Origin: an uncultured Alphaproteobacteria bacterium
GTDB lineage: Bacteria; Pseudomonadota; Alphaproteobacteria; Puniceispirillales; UBA1172
DNA length: 64,000 nt
Assembly: GCA_958431225.1 (NCBI GenBank)
Contig: OY288107.1
Location: forward strand, 1,515,501-1,579,500
Direction: 5' to 3'
Shown here one piece after another: positions 43,430-52,877 of the stretch. Position numbers and translations under genes: made by a program. The notes under the pieces were generated by a model. The model made no database searches. It was not told the DNA's origin and saw nothing but the letters and a program-made list of their open reading frames with translations. Every line of letters begins with the position of its first letter. Position 1 is the stretch's first letter.

Positions 43430-44392
43430 ATGATGCATCTTCAATCTTACCTGAAAGAGCGATGCGATAGCGGGGGCATCAGCGCGGCGGAAATGGGGGT
43501 GATGCTTGCGCTCGCCGCCGCCGCGATTGCCATTACCGCACTGATTCGCCGTGATGGCATTGATGCGGATTTAGGGGCGGAAACCGGCGATGCTAATAGC
43601 GATGGCGACACGCAAAAAGCCCTTGATGTGCGCGCGGAAGCGTTGATTCTATCGCATCTCAAAGAAAGCGATGCGGCGTATCTGCTATCCGAAGAACAGC
43701 CCACACCGATTGCGCTACCCCGCCAAACCGCGCCCTTAATTGTAGCGGTAGACCCCCTTGATGGTTCGTCCAATATCGCGGTGAATGTGACGGTGGGGAC
43801 GATTTTTTCGCTGATGCCTTGGGATGGGAATCTCCCGCGCCCTTGTCGTGGGCGTGACCAATTAGGGGCGGGGTTTTTCACCTATGGGGCGCAGACGACT
43901 TTGATTCTAGCCTTTGCTAGCGATGCGCGCCCGCAATGTTTTGTTTTGGATGAAGATAAGGGGCATTTTATCGCGCTAGGGGCGGAGGTGGAAATCGCGG
44001 CGACTACCAAAGAATATGCCATCAATGCGGCGTATGCACAACACTGGCACGCCCCGATTCAACAATGGAAGACGCAAGTGTTAGCGGATGCGTATAGTAT
44101 GCGTTGGGTCGGCTCACTAGTGGCGGATGCGTGGCGGATTTTTCGGCGTGGGGGGGTGTTTTTGTACCCTGCCGATGCACGTGCGGGGATGGAGGCGGGG
44201 CGGTTGCGGCTGGTGTATGAAGCCAATCCCATCGCGTTTCTCGTTGAAAAAGCCGGGGGCTTGGCGGTTAATGGCGGCGAAAATATCCTTGATTTAACCC
44301 CGCAAGAACTGCATGAGCGCACGCCTTTGCTGTTCGGCTCGGCGGATGAGATGAAAATCCTCATCGCCCTGCATAAAGAATTGGACGCATAG
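43430..44392 (+). CDS. fbp: Fructose-1,6-bisphosphatase class I
   Basis: A 320-residue class I FBPase. The metal motif DPLDGSSNI is complete, with the YLLSEEQ segment upstream supplying another ligand and GGVFLYPADAR plus YEANPIAFLVEKAGG in the C-terminal half. It removes the 1-phosphate of fructose 1,6-bisphosphate in gluconeogenesis or the Calvin cycle. The start is ATG 43430 or the next codon. It is followed by tkt, gap and pgk, the order seen in cbb-type clusters. Confidence 0.94.
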   Translation: MMHLQSYLKERCDSGGISAAEMGVMLALAAAAIAITALIRRDGIDADLGAETGDANSDGDTQKALDVRAEALILSHLKESDAAYLLSEEQPTPIALPRQTAPLIVAVDPLDGSSNIAVNVTVGTIFSLMPWDGNLPRPCRGRDQLGAGFFTYGAQTTLILAFASDARPQCFVLDEDKGHFIALGAEVEIAATTKEYAINAAYAQHWHAPIQQWKTQVLADAYSMRWVGSLVADAWRIFRRGGVFLYPADARAGMEAGRLRLVYEANPIAFLVEKAGGLAVNGGENILDLTPQELHERTPLLFGSADEMKILIALHKELDA

Positions 44393-44441
44393 ACGCAGAA
44401 TTGCTAGTTAAGGACAGAACTTTATTTGAGAGATGCAACCC

Positions 44442-46406
44442 ATGCCCGACCAATTACATAACGACATGGCGAATGCCATCCGCTTTCTTGCCATGGATGC
44501 GGTAGAGGCGGCGCAATCGGGGCATCCGGGTATGCCTATGGGTATGGCGGATGTGGCGGTGGTGCTGTTCCGTGATTTTATTAAGATCAATCCGTCTGAT
44601 GCGGCATGGGCTGACCGCGACCGCTTTGTTTTGTCGGCGGGGCATGGGTCTATGTTGCATTATGCGCTTAATCATTTGTTGGGTTATGGCGATATGACGC
44701 TGGAGCAGCTGAAAAATTTTCGCCAATTAGGTTCCATCACGGCGGGGCATCCGGAATATGGCTTGGCGGCGGGGATTGAAACCACTACCGGTCCTTTGGG
44801 GCAGGGTTTGGCGACTGCGGTGGGGATGGCATTAGCCGAGCGCATTATGGCGGCGCGATTTGGGCGTGGGTTGGTGGATCATCGGGTTTGGGTGATTGCC
44901 GGGGATGGCTGTTTGCAAGAGGGCATCAGCCACGAGGCGATTGAATTAGCCGCACATTTGCGTTTAGGGCGTCTGGCGGTGCTTTGGGATGATAATGGTA
45001 TTACTATTGATGGCGGGGCGGATTTGTCTAGTTCGGGCAATCAGCTGATGCGCTTTCGGGCGGCGGGGTGGCACGTGCAAAATGTTGATGGGCATGATGC
45101 CGATGCTATCGGTGCGGCGCTGGCGGCGGCGGTGAAAAATTCGCGCCCTTCGCTGATTGCTTGCAAGACGACCATTGGTTATGGCGCGCCGAATCTAGCA
45201 GGAACGGCAAAGACGCATGGCGCGCCTTTGGGGGCGGAGGAAATTGCCGGCGCACGAGATGCACTAGGTTGGGCGCATGCGCCTTTCGTGATTCCGCCCG
45301 CCATCCAAGAGGCATGGCGCACAGCAGGGGCGCGGAGTTTGGACGCTTACACCGATTGGCAAAACCGCCACGCTAGTGCCAAAACAGGCAAGCGCTTTGA
45401 TGAGGCATTAGCCGGGGCGCATCCGCAAAAATTATGGCACGATTTGAAAGCCTTGCGCCAACAACTGGCGGAGGAAAAACCCAAACTTGCTACACGCCAA
45501 GCCTCACAGAAAGCCCTTGAAGTCATCAACGCCGCTACCCCCCTCACCATTGGCGGTTCGGCAGATTTGACCGGGTCTAACCTGACCAAGACTGCCGATT
45601 TTGCCCCGATTACACGGCGCGATTTCAAAGGGCGTTATGTCTATTATGGGGTGCGCGAACACGCTATGGCGGCGGTGATGAACGGCATGGCACTGCATGG
45701 GGGTATCGTGCCTTATGGCGGCACGTTTTTGGTATTTTCGGATTATGCGCGGGGGGGTATCAGGCTTTCGGCTTTGATGCGCCAACAGGTGATTTATGTG
45801 CTGACGCATGATTCCATCGGGCTGGGTGAGGATGGGCCCACGCATCAACCTATTGAACATTTGGCGAGCCTACGCGCCATGCCGAATTGCTACGTCTTCC
45901 GCCCCGCTGATGCGCTTGAAGTGGCCGAAGCATGGGAGGCAGCATTAAGCATCACCGATGCGCCGTCGGTGCTATCGCTATCGCGCCAAGCCACCCCCGC
46001 CCTGCGCGCCGATGGCGGGGAGAATCAGGTTTTGCAAGGCGCGTATGTGCTACACGAGCCGAGCCAAGCGCGCCAGATTACCATCATCGCTACCGGCACC
46101 GAAGTGGCACTAGCGATGGAAGCCGCCACGCATCTGCAATCCGAACACGGCATCGCCGTGGCGGTGGTTTCCATGCCGTGCCAAGAGCTATTTGAACAAC
46201 AAGACACCGATTATCAAAGCGCAGTTTTAGGCACCGCCCCCCGCATAGCGGTAGAGGCGGCGAGTGGTTTTGGGTGGGCGCGTTATGCTCCACACTTTAT
46301 CGGCATGGATAGTTTCGGAGAATCTGCCCCCGCCCCCAAACTTTACCAACATTTCGGCATCACCACCGAGGCGGTCATCGCCAAGGCATTAACCCTCATA
46401 AAATAA
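44442..46406 (+). CDS. tkt: Transketolase
   Basis: A 654-residue ThDP-dependent transketolase. It shows [15 protein letters not shown], the [12 protein letters not shown] segment, the cofactor motif [13 protein letters not shown] to [10 protein letters not shown], and the central [14 protein letters not shown] with the catalytic Glu. It exchanges two-carbon units in the pentose phosphate or Calvin pathway. The ATG at 44442 was preferred, because the ATG at 44433 abuts the ribosome-binding site. It lies between fbp and gap. Confidence 0.95.
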   Translation: MPDQLHNDMANAIRFLAMDAVEAAQSGHPGMPMGMADVAVVLFRDFIKINPSDAAWADRDRFVLSAGHGSMLHYALNHLLGYGDMTLEQLKNFRQLGSITAGHPEYGLAAGIETTTGPLGQGLATAVGMALAERIMAARFGRGLVDHRVWVIAGDGCLQEGISHEAIELAAHLRLGRLAVLWDDNGITIDGGADLSSSGNQLMRFRAAGWHVQNVDGHDADAIGAALAAAVKNSRPSLIACKTTIGYGAPNLAGTAKTHGAPLGAEEIAGARDALGWAHAPFVIPPAIQEAWRTAGARSLDAYTDWQNRHASAKTGKRFDEALAGAHPQKLWHDLKALRQQLAEEKPKLATRQASQKALEVINAATPLTIGGSADLTGSNLTKTADFAPITRRDFKGRYVYYGVREHAMAAVMNGMALHGGIVPYGGTFLVFSDYARGGIRLSALMRQQVIYVLTHDSIGLGEDGPTHQPIEHLASLRAMPNCYVFRPADALEVAEAWEAALSITDAPSVLSLSRQATPALRADGGENQVLQGAYVLHEPSQARQITIIATGTEVALAMEAATHLQSEHGIAVAVVSMPCQELFEQQDTDYQSAVLGTAPRIAVEAASGFGWARYAPHFIGMDSFGESAPAPKLYQHFGITTEAVIAKALTLIK

Positions 46407-46417
46407 AGGAGTTTTCT

Positions 46418-47428
46418 ATGGCACTTCGTCTGGCAATCAATGGTTTTGGACGCATCGGGCGCAATATCTTGCGCGCGGTGATTGAACAAAAATCCAAAGA
46501 TATTGAGGTGGTTGCGCTCAATGATATGTCGGGGGATGCGGCATCTGCGGCGCATCTGTTGCGTTATGATAGCGTCCATGGACGGCTCAATAGCGCGGTG
46601 CGTGTGGATGGCGATACTATGGATGTCGGATTCGGGGCGATGCAAGTGCTAGCGCGCCGCAACATTGCCGATTTGCCGTGGAAAGATTTAGGCGTGGATA
46701 TCGTTTTGGAATGCACGGGCGTTTTCGGCAATCGCGCGGCGGCGGCAGAACATATCGCTGTCGGTGCAAAAAAAGTGCTGATTTCCGCCCCCGCCAATGA
46801 TGCCGATTTGACCGTGGTTTATGGGGTCAATGACGACAATCTAACCGCCGCACATGATGTCGTATCTAACGCGTCTTGCACGACCAATTGCCTCGCACCA
46901 GTGGCGGCGGTTCTGCATAAAGAATTCGGCATTGAACAAGGTTTTATGACCACCATCCACAGCTATACCAGCGACCAGCGCATTTTGGATAACGCGCATA
47001 AAGACCCTTATCGCGCCCGCACGGCGGCGGCGAGCATTATCCCCACCACCACCGGTGCCGCTAAAGCCGTGGGCTTAGTTCTGCCCGAATTGGCAGGGAT
47101 GCTGGACGGGGTGGCGTTGCGTGTGCCAACCCCGAATGTATCGGCGGTGGATTTCCAATTTACCACCAAAAAACCCGCAAGCGTTGATGCCATGAACGCC
47201 AGCTTTGAAAACGCGGCAGGGGGCAGGCTCAAAGGCATTTTGGGCATCACGCGCGAACCCCTAGTGTCCATAGATTTCAACCACGACCCCCATTCGGCAG
47301 TGGTGGCACTAGACCAAACCAAAATTTTGGGCGGTAATTTCGCGCGGGTGTTGGCGTGGTATGATAATGAATGGGGGTTTTCTGTGCGGATGCTTGACAC
47401 CGCACGGGCTATGGGAAAATGGCTTTGA
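46418..47428 (+). CDS. gap: Glyceraldehyde-3-phosphate dehydrogenase (type I)
   Basis: A 336-residue GAPDH. The Rossmann motif INGFGRIGRNILRAV, catalytic Cys in ASCTTNCLAP, the catalytic His in TTIHSYTSDQ, and RAAAASIIPTTTGAAKA-like text are all present. It interconverts glyceraldehyde 3-phosphate and 1,3-bisphosphoglycerate. AAGGAG precedes the ATG. Its end overlaps the convergent azlD gene by 20 bp. Confidence 0.96.
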   Translation: MALRLAINGFGRIGRNILRAVIEQKSKDIEVVALNDMSGDAASAAHLLRYDSVHGRLNSAVRVDGDTMDVGFGAMQVLARRNIADLPWKDLGVDIVLECTGVFGNRAAAAEHIAVGAKKVLISAPANDADLTVVYGVNDDNLTAAHDVVSNASCTTNCLAPVAAVLHKEFGIEQGFMTTIHSYTSDQRILDNAHKDPYRARTAAASIIPTTTGAAKAVGLVLPELAGMLDGVALRVPTPNVSAVDFQFTTKKPASVDAMNASFENAAGGRLKGILGITREPLVSIDFNHDPHSAVVALDQTKILGGNFARVLAWYDNEWGFSVRMLDTARAMGKWL

Positions 47429-47717
47429 GTAGGTAGAGGCTCACGAGTCCGACAGCGATGGTGATGACGACACTGCGCGATAGCACCGCCGCGATTCCGG
47501 CAATCACTAGTGCTGGAATTTTCGGATTTGTCATATCAATTTCATGGTTGCTGATAAAGGTTTCGGTGGCGACAATCGCTGTTAAAACGGCGGTGCTCAC
47601 ATAGCCCAATAGCGATTTCATCGCCGGGCTGATATCACGGCGGTTGAGGATGCCGATAAACGAAAACCGCGTCAAAAATACCGCCAAGCCTGAAATAAAA
47701 ATAGCTAGCCAGATCAT
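47409..47717 (-). CDS. azlD: AzlD-type branched-chain amino acid export subunit
   Basis: A 102-residue hydrophobic protein with three to four transmembrane helices, the AzlD pattern (FLTRFSFIGIL, VSTAVLTAIVATE, and IPALVIAGIAAVLSRS). It works with AzlC, encoded one base upstream on the same strand, in export of branched-chain amino acids or analogues. The pair interrupts the gap-pgk order on the opposite strand. Confidence 0.87.
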   Translation of the reverse strand: MIWLAIFISGLAVFLTRFSFIGILNRRDISPAMKSLLGYVSTAVLTAIVATETFISNHEIDMTNPKIPALVIAGIAAVLSRSVVITIAVGLVSLYLLKAIFP

Positions 47718-47718
47718 C

Positions 47719-48438
47719 TCATCTACCCCTTTTGCCCCGCTGTCTTTCGCTCAAAAAACCCACCAACATTCCCGCCAACCCCGCACAGATTAGGCTAAGT
47801 TTCCAAGGAAGCGGATAGGCAAACACCGCCACCACCCCCGAAGTCAGACAAGCATTAAGATGCGGAATCAAGCGCAAATGCGGAATCAAAATCGCCATAA
47901 AGGTGAGGGCAATGGCAAATTCCAACCCCAAACTAGGCGGGATTGCCGCGCCCACGACTATCCCAAGCATCGTGGTAATTTGCCACATCACCCAAAGCAA
48001 AAGCCCCGAACCAAGCAGATGATAATGGCGCGCCGGCTGTGCGGGCATCATCTCAAACCGCCTAATACTCATGGCGTATGCCTCATCGGTGAGCAGATAG
48101 GCGAGGGGGATTTTCCACCGCCACGGCAGATGCGCGAAATAAGGCGCCATGCTTGCCGAATAGAGCGCGTGGCGGATATTCACCGCACTCACCGTGCCGC
48201 TAATCAAAAACGCATTGGCACCGCTTGCATATAATTGCAGAAACACAATCTGCCCCGCCCCGCCAAAGGTAATCGCCGACATCGCCACAATTTGCAGAGG
48301 CGTTAAGCCTGTCTCAACCGCCAGCGCGCCGAAAATCAAACCAAAAGGCATCACCCCAACCATCAAAGGCGCTTGGTCTTTGATGCCGAGAAGGAATTGG
48401 GCGCGCGGGGCCAATGCGTGGTTTAATGCGTGGGTCAT
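47719..48438 (-). CDS. azlC: AzlC-type branched-chain amino acid exporter
   Basis: A 239-residue membrane protein with about six helices. Family features are PLMVGVMPFGLIFGALAVETG, MSAITFGGAGQIVFLQL, NIRHALYSASMAPY and LTDEAYAMSIRRF. It is the main subunit of the AzlCD exporter. The start at 48438 has only a weak GAGAA signal. The C-terminus is short and basic (ERQRGKRGR). Confidence 0.9.
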   Translation of the reverse strand: MTHALNHALAPRAQFLLGIKDQAPLMVGVMPFGLIFGALAVETGLTPLQIVAMSAITFGGAGQIVFLQLYASGANAFLISGTVSAVNIRHALYSASMAPYFAHLPWRWKIPLAYLLTDEAYAMSIRRFEMMPAQPARHYHLLGSGLLLWVMWQITTMLGIVVGAAIPPSLGLEFAIALTFMAILIPHLRLIPHLNACLTSGVVAVFAYPLPWKLSLICAGLAGMLVGFLSERQRGKRGR

Positions 48439-48515
48439 TATCAGATTCTCGGTTGAAAAAACTCTGGGAAATGTTTAGAAGATAAAGGTAATTTGTCAAG
48501 CAGAGATACCCCCCC

Positions 48516-49754
48516 ATGTCTTCACTACCCAAAACCTCACTACCCAAAACACTAGACGCCACCACCGCATCGGGCAGAACCATATTTTTCCGCGCCGATT
48601 TGAACTTACCCATGCAGGACGGCAAAATCAGCGACACCACCCGCATGACACGTCTAGCCCCCGCAATAAGCGCATTGGCACAAGCCGGCGCGCGGGTGGT
48701 GGTGGCATCGCATCTAGGACGCCCCAAAGGAACGCACGACGCCAATTTGAGCCTCAAACCCGTGGCGGAAGCCTTGGCGGAATGTTTGGCGCGCCCGGTT
48801 GATTTTGTCGCCGATATAGCGGGGGAGCCAGCGCAAAATGCCGTCCGCGCGTTGCAAGATGGCGAGATTTTGATGCTAGAAAATCTGCGCTTTGATGCAG
48901 GTGAGGAAAGCAACGACGCCGATTTCGCCGCACGGCTGATGGAGGGGATTGATATTTACGTCAATGATGCGTTCGCGTGCAGCCACCGCCATCACGCCTC
49001 CATCTGCGCGGTTGCAGGGATGCGCCCCGCTTTTGCCGGCGCGCTGATGCTAGAAGAATTGCAAGCCCTAAACCAAGCCCTAACCCAACCAAACCGCCCG
49101 CTAGTGGCAGTGGTAGGCGGCGCAAAAATATCCAGCAAATTAGGGGTGCTGAATCATCTAGTGGGGCAGGTGGATGCGCTGATTCTAGGGGGCGGGATGG
49201 CGAACACGTTTTTATTGGAAGCAGGCGTGGAATTAGGCGCATCACTAGTAGAAGCAGATTTACTAGCCGAGGTCCAAGCAGTAAAAGCCACAGCAAAGGC
49301 AAGCAACTGCCAGTTAATCCTACCAAAAGACGGCATAGTAGCAACCAAATTTGAACCCAACGCCCTCCACCGAATGGCACATTTTGACAGGGATAATTTA
49401 GAGGGGGATAAATTGAGAGATGACGAAATGATCCTAGACATAGGCACAGATTCGGTAGCGGCGGCAAAACAAGCCATCACCGCCGCCAAAACCCTAATAT
49501 GGAACGGACCCATGGGGGCATTTGAACTACCGCCCTTTGACAATGCCACCACCAAACTAGCCCAATATGTAGGCGCGCAAAGCAAAGCAGGAGATTTGGT
49601 TTCCATAGCAGGAGGAGGCGACACCCTAGCCGCCCTCAACCACGCCAACGCCATGCAACAATTCACCTACATAAGCACCGCCGGCGGCGCCTTCCTAGAA
49701 TGGCTAGAAGGCAAAGCACTGCCCGGGGTGGAGGCGTTGTTGAACTCTAGCTAA
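48516..49754 (+). CDS. pgk: Phosphoglycerate kinase
   Basis: A 412-residue PGK. It has the FFRADLNLPMQDGKISDTTR substrate segment, SHLGRPKG, NDAFACSHRHHAS, VGGAKISSKLGVL, and the nucleotide loop GGGDTLAAL near the C-terminus. It interconverts 1,3-bisphosphoglycerate and 3-phosphoglycerate. The N-terminus carries a short duplicated SLPKTSLPKT stretch caused by a direct DNA repeat at 48532-48553. The last four bases overlap the convergent gene ending at 49751. Confidence 0.95.
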   Translation: MSSLPKTSLPKTLDATTASGRTIFFRADLNLPMQDGKISDTTRMTRLAPAISALAQAGARVVVASHLGRPKGTHDANLSLKPVAEALAECLARPVDFVADIAGEPAQNAVRALQDGEILMLENLRFDAGEESNDADFAARLMEGIDIYVNDAFACSHRHHASICAVAGMRPAFAGALMLEELQALNQALTQPNRPLVAVVGGAKISSKLGVLNHLVGQVDALILGGGMANTFLLEAGVELGASLVEADLLAEVQAVKATAKASNCQLILPKDGIVATKFEPNALHRMAHFDRDNLEGDKLRDDEMILDIGTDSVAAAKQAITAAKTLIWNGPMGAFELPPFDNATTKLAQYVGAQSKAGDLVSIAGGGDTLAALNHANAMQQFTYISTAGGAFLEWLEGKALPGVEALLNSS

Positions 49755-50569
49755 AATAGTGATTCCTGAACAATATATGGCGGATGAAAAGTGCCAATGA
49801 TGACGTATGGGTTTTTCGCCCTGCTGTGCCACTCTCTTGTAGTTCCAAGGAAAAGATAAATGTCTTTGCTTAAAGCAAAATCATCAAAGTATTTTTCCTT
49901 AACTTTATTAGCGGCTGTTTCTTCGCATTTATAACGCTCCAAGCAATTCCAATAGAGTTGACCGATTTCCCAATCTTCTATCATAAGCGTGCTTTCCTTA
50001 TCGTCATCATCTATAAAACGATAAGAAAATTTGTAAGGCAATTTAGGGATTAACTTAAAATCGGATGTATCATTTTCAGGAAAAAGAGACCCTTGCTTTA
50101 ATGCCGCTTCGGCAGCACTTGTTCGACTTAATTCCCATGCGCTATCTACCTTCTGCACAACAAAATCTTTAATTTGTTTTGGTTTGAAAATGACCAGAGA
50201 ATATTCATTATTTTTTGCACCAGCAATAATAGTATTTAGATTCGTGTGTATGGTATTATTAGACAAAATAAATTGGCGTCGTTGCTCCCAATTATGGTCT
50301 GTGGGGATGATCTTGCCAGGGGTAATGTCATCTATATTCCGTGGACGAAAACTTTCTGGACGTGGGTCTTTAGGATTTTTATCAATTTCCAACTTTATCC
50401 ATTGATATTTTTTATAGCGTTTGTCCCATTCCAAAAACCGAAAAGGCGATGGATATAACCGAATCCACGACCCATCCTCCCTAAAGCCGGCAGTGCAGAC
50501 AAGCTCAATATATTTTTCAGAGAGAGTAGGGTAGGTTTTTACAGCAATTAGAATCCACTCTTTTTGCAT
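49751..50569 (-). CDS. Unrecognised protein paired with the DUF488 gene
   Basis: A 272-residue soluble protein. The N-terminal part reads WILIAVKTYPTLSEKY, ELVCTAGFREDGSWIRLYP and is beta-rich, reminiscent of OB-like folds. The C-terminal part ends with DIYLFLGTT, then NPYVIIGTFHPP. No catalytic motif is obvious. GAGGAAG lies seven bases before the ATG at 50569; a TTG five codons earlier overlaps the stop of the DUF488 gene, so the genes are tightly coupled. Composition is AT-rich compared with pgk and msrA. I have seen similar pairs beside DUF488 proteins, but no function is established that I know of. Confidence 0.65.
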   Translation of the reverse strand: MQKEWILIAVKTYPTLSEKYIELVCTAGFREDGSWIRLYPSPFRFLEWDKRYKKYQWIKLEIDKNPKDPRPESFRPRNIDDITPGKIIPTDHNWEQRRQFILSNNTIHTNLNTIIAGAKNNEYSLVIFKPKQIKDFVVQKVDSAWELSRTSAAEAALKQGSLFPENDTSDFKLIPKLPYKFSYRFIDDDDKESTLMIEDWEIGQLYWNCLERYKCEETAANKVKEKYFDDFALSKDIYLFLGTTREWHSRAKNPYVIIGTFHPPYIVQESLF

Positions 50570-50580
50570 CTGAAACTTCC

Positions 50581-51489
50581 TCAAATATGTGCGATTTCAT
50601 ATTTCCAAGCGGGAAGTTCTGATAATGCTTTTGCCACACGGCTTCGGTGACACATACATGACTCGGCTTCAAAACAAGTAATCGCAACACGCTTTTTGTC
50701 CAAGAATATCTGAAAAAGCGTTTCTATGGCTTCTTTATTTTGTGCCAAAATTGTGTTTTCGTATTCATCAAAGAGCCTGTCATAATCGCTTTGTGCATTA
50801 AGATATTGGCGTTTTTCAGAAGCAATGCCAAGTGCGCCAAGATGCGTATATTCAATGCCTAGTTTATTTAATGTTTCAGAGAGCGTTGATTTTGAAAAAC
50901 CATATTTACGGCTCAAAGGATTTTTGCGCACATCGCATAATATCTTCACATTATTTTTGATTAAACGATTGAGGTAGTTTTCAAAAGATTGTCCCTCATA
51001 ACCGATTGTAAAAAATTTATATCCCTCATCATGGGGTCTTTTTTGTTCAATTTCTCTCAATTCTTTCGCACCCATAATATCGCCAGCGATTTGGCTGTTT
51101 ATCGCATAGTATGGATAGTGTTTATAGACGTGGCGTACTAAATCATCGCCTTTCACGCTTTTAAATTCTTTAGCAAATTGCAAGATGTTTTCTTGGGTTG
51201 AAACATTGAGGGTTGAAATATAATCATCAGCACCCTCTGCAATGCGCCAATTTTCCACATCCGCAATGACCCCGACTTCTTTGAGCCGCCGCCGGTCAGC
51301 ATATGATTGGAAAGAAAAACACCCATATCTATAAGGGACAAATTCATAACTTTTATCCTGCTCATATATTTCGGTGAATAGGAATAAATATTTCTGTAGG
51401 GCTATATTTGACAAACGACCACCAAATGCTTGGAGCAAGGCTAAAAGCAATTTTTGACGCCCAAATAATGATTTTTTCTGTTTTGCCAT
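50581..51489 (-). CDS. DUF488 protein with an N-terminal winged-helix/SocA-like domain
   Basis: A 302-residue two-part protein. Residues about 8-130 resemble the Panacea/SocA-like domain (LLLALLQAFGGRLSNIALQK, YEFVPYRYGCFSFQS), seen in antitoxins and phage-related proteins. Residues about 155-302 are a DUF488 domain: FFTIGYEGQSFENYL, ILCDVRKNPLSRKYGF, and the end motif CFEAESCMCHRSRVAKAL with clustered Cys. It is AT-rich and forms a two-gene unit with the gene ending at 49751. DUF488 domains are suspected to bind or modify nucleic acid, without firm proof. A defence or toxin-antitoxin role is plausible. Confidence 0.75.
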   Translation of the reverse strand: MAKQKKSLFGRQKLLLALLQAFGGRLSNIALQKYLFLFTEIYEQDKSYEFVPYRYGCFSFQSYADRRRLKEVGVIADVENWRIAEGADDYISTLNVSTQENILQFAKEFKSVKGDDLVRHVYKHYPYYAINSQIAGDIMGAKELREIEQKRPHDEGYKFFTIGYEGQSFENYLNRLIKNNVKILCDVRKNPLSRKYGFSKSTLSETLNKLGIEYTHLGALGIASEKRQYLNAQSDYDRLFDEYENTILAQNKEAIETLFQIFLDKKRVAITCFEAESCMCHRSRVAKALSELPAWKYEIAHI

Positions 51490-51598
51490 GGCATCCCCAC
51501 CATACTACAGCATGATTCGTTTGTAAAAGATTAAATCGGGCTTGCAAATCACCGCCTTTGCCCCCATATTCTATACAGGTAATTGATGGAGATGCAAA

Positions 51599-52228
51599 AT
51601 GTTCGGCTTGACTAAACCACTGACGATTCCAAACGCTGATGAGGCTTTGCCGGGGCGGGATGTTCCTGTTGATGTTGTGCGTCCGCATGCGGTGCATGGG
51701 CGGGGGATTCGGGCGCCTTTTCCTGATGGTATGGAGAGCGTGTTGTTGGGGATGGGGTGTTTTTGGGGGGTGGAACGGCTGTTTTGGCAGTTGGATGGTG
51801 TTTGGACGACTTCGGTGGGGTATGGGGGCGGTTCTACGCCTAACCCTAGTTATGAGGAGGTCTGTTCGGGGCGCACCGGGCATACGGAATTGGTGGAAGT
51901 CGTCTATGACCCTGATAAAATCGCCTTTGACGCACTCCTCAAATTATTTTGGCAAGGGCATGACCCTACCCAAGGCATGCGCCAAGGCAATGACCGCGGC
52001 ACGCAATATCGTTCGGCAATTTATTGCACCAATGAAGCACAACTAACCGCGGCAAAAGCGAGCCAAACCCATTACGCACAAAAACTATCAGATGCGGGAC
52101 ACCCCGCCATCACCACCGAAATCGCCATGCGCGACGCCTATTATCTAGCGGAAGATTACCACCAACAATATCTCCACAAAAACCCGCACGGCTATTGTAA
52201 TTTAGGCGGGTGCGGGGTGGCGTATTAA
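51599..52228 (+). CDS. msrA: Peptide methionine sulfoxide reductase A
   Basis: A 209-residue MsrA. The active-site [13 protein letters not shown] is present around residue 53, followed by [15 protein letters not shown] sequence, and RSAIYC. C-terminal Cys residues in GYCNLGGCG act in recycling. It reduces methionine-S-sulfoxide in oxidised proteins. GGAG precedes the ATG. The 110-bp region upstream is shared divergently with the DUF488 unit. Confidence 0.95.
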   Translation: MFGLTKPLTIPNADEALPGRDVPVDVVRPHAVHGRGIRAPFPDGMESVLLGMGCFWGVERLFWQLDGVWTTSVGYGGGSTPNPSYEEVCSGRTGHTELVEVVYDPDKIAFDALLKLFWQGHDPTQGMRQGNDRGTQYRSAIYCTNEAQLTAAKASQTHYAQKLSDAGHPAITTEIAMRDAYYLAEDYHQQYLHKNPHGYCNLGGCGVAY

Positions 52229-52235
52229 AAACCTA

Positions 52236-52264
52236 TTGACACCCGCATATTGAGGTGCTAGATA
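52236..52264 (+). promoter_or_regulatory. Sigma70-type promoter of rpmJ
   Basis: TTGACA (52236-52241) and TAGATA (52259-52264) are separated by 17 bp, 46 bp before the rpmJ start. Confidence 0.7.
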
Positions 52265-52309
52265 CTGCCCCAACACACAGCATCCCGATGCGAAGAAAGG
52301 TTGAGAGCA

Positions 52310-52435
52310 ATGAAAGTAGTCAGCTCCCTAAAAACGCTAAAATCCCGCGACCGCAACTGCCAAACCGTGCGCCGCCGTGGGCGTCTATACGTCATAAACA
52401 AGAAAAACCCCCGCTTCAAAGCGCGGCAGGGGTAG
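52310..52435 (+). CDS. rpmJ: 50S ribosomal protein L36
   Basis: A 41-residue basic protein: [16 protein letters not shown] at the start, then [26 protein letters not shown] end (broken here). It is the zinc-free form of L36: only one Cys remains (RNCQ), so the CxxC zinc site is absent, as is usual in alphaproteobacteria. It stands alone, with its own strong promoter. GAGAG precedes the ATG. Confidence 0.93.
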   Translation: MKVVSSLKTLKSRDRNCQTVRRRGRLYVINKKNPRFKARQG

Positions 52436-52480
52436 TTTGCGCGCACCCAACACACCCCATCATATAAAAAGGAGAACAAG

Positions 52481-52876
52481 ATGGACGAAAATCAACTTTT
52501 ACACTATCAAGCCAAGCTTGAATACGAGACGGACTCATGGGATTTATATGTTGCTCTCAAAGAGGGCAAGCCTTGGGTTGTTATCGATGGTCGTGCAGTA
52601 GAAGCCTATGAGCAGGAGCATATCCCGGGCGCCGTTAATTTACCGCATAGAGACATCTCCGAGACCACAACTGAAAGCCTAGACCGAGATAAAATCTATG
52701 TTTGTTATTGCGATGGGATAGGTTGCAATGCTTCTACCAAGACAGCACTAAAATTACACAAACTTGGTTTCAAGGTGCGCGAATTGTTGGGCGGACTTGA
52801 TTGGTGGAAGCGCGATGGCTACGCTACTGAAGGGCAACAATCACAAGAAGGATCTGAAGTGATTTGTGGGTGCTAA
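52481..52876 (+). CDS. Rhodanese-domain protein
   Basis: A 131-residue single rhodanese domain. VVIDGRAVEAYEQEHIPGA is the characteristic first motif, and the active loop is CYCDGIGCNASTK with Cys at the expected loop start or second position. The C-terminus ends VICGC with an additional Cys pair. It probably transfers or carries sulfane sulfur. AAGGAG precedes the ATG. It is convergent with the fumarase gene, one base apart. Confidence 0.87.
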   Translation: MDENQLLHYQAKLEYETDSWDLYVALKEGKPWVVIDGRAVEAYEQEHIPGAVNLPHRDISETTTESLDRDKIYVCYCDGIGCNASTKTALKLHKLGFKVRELLGGLDWWKRDGYATEGQQSQEGSEVICGC

Positions 52877-52877
52877 T

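Noticed and set aside
48532..48553. Direct repeat at the pgk start as a regulatory repeat
   Set aside because: It is inside the coding region and simply duplicates SLPKT at the N-terminus.
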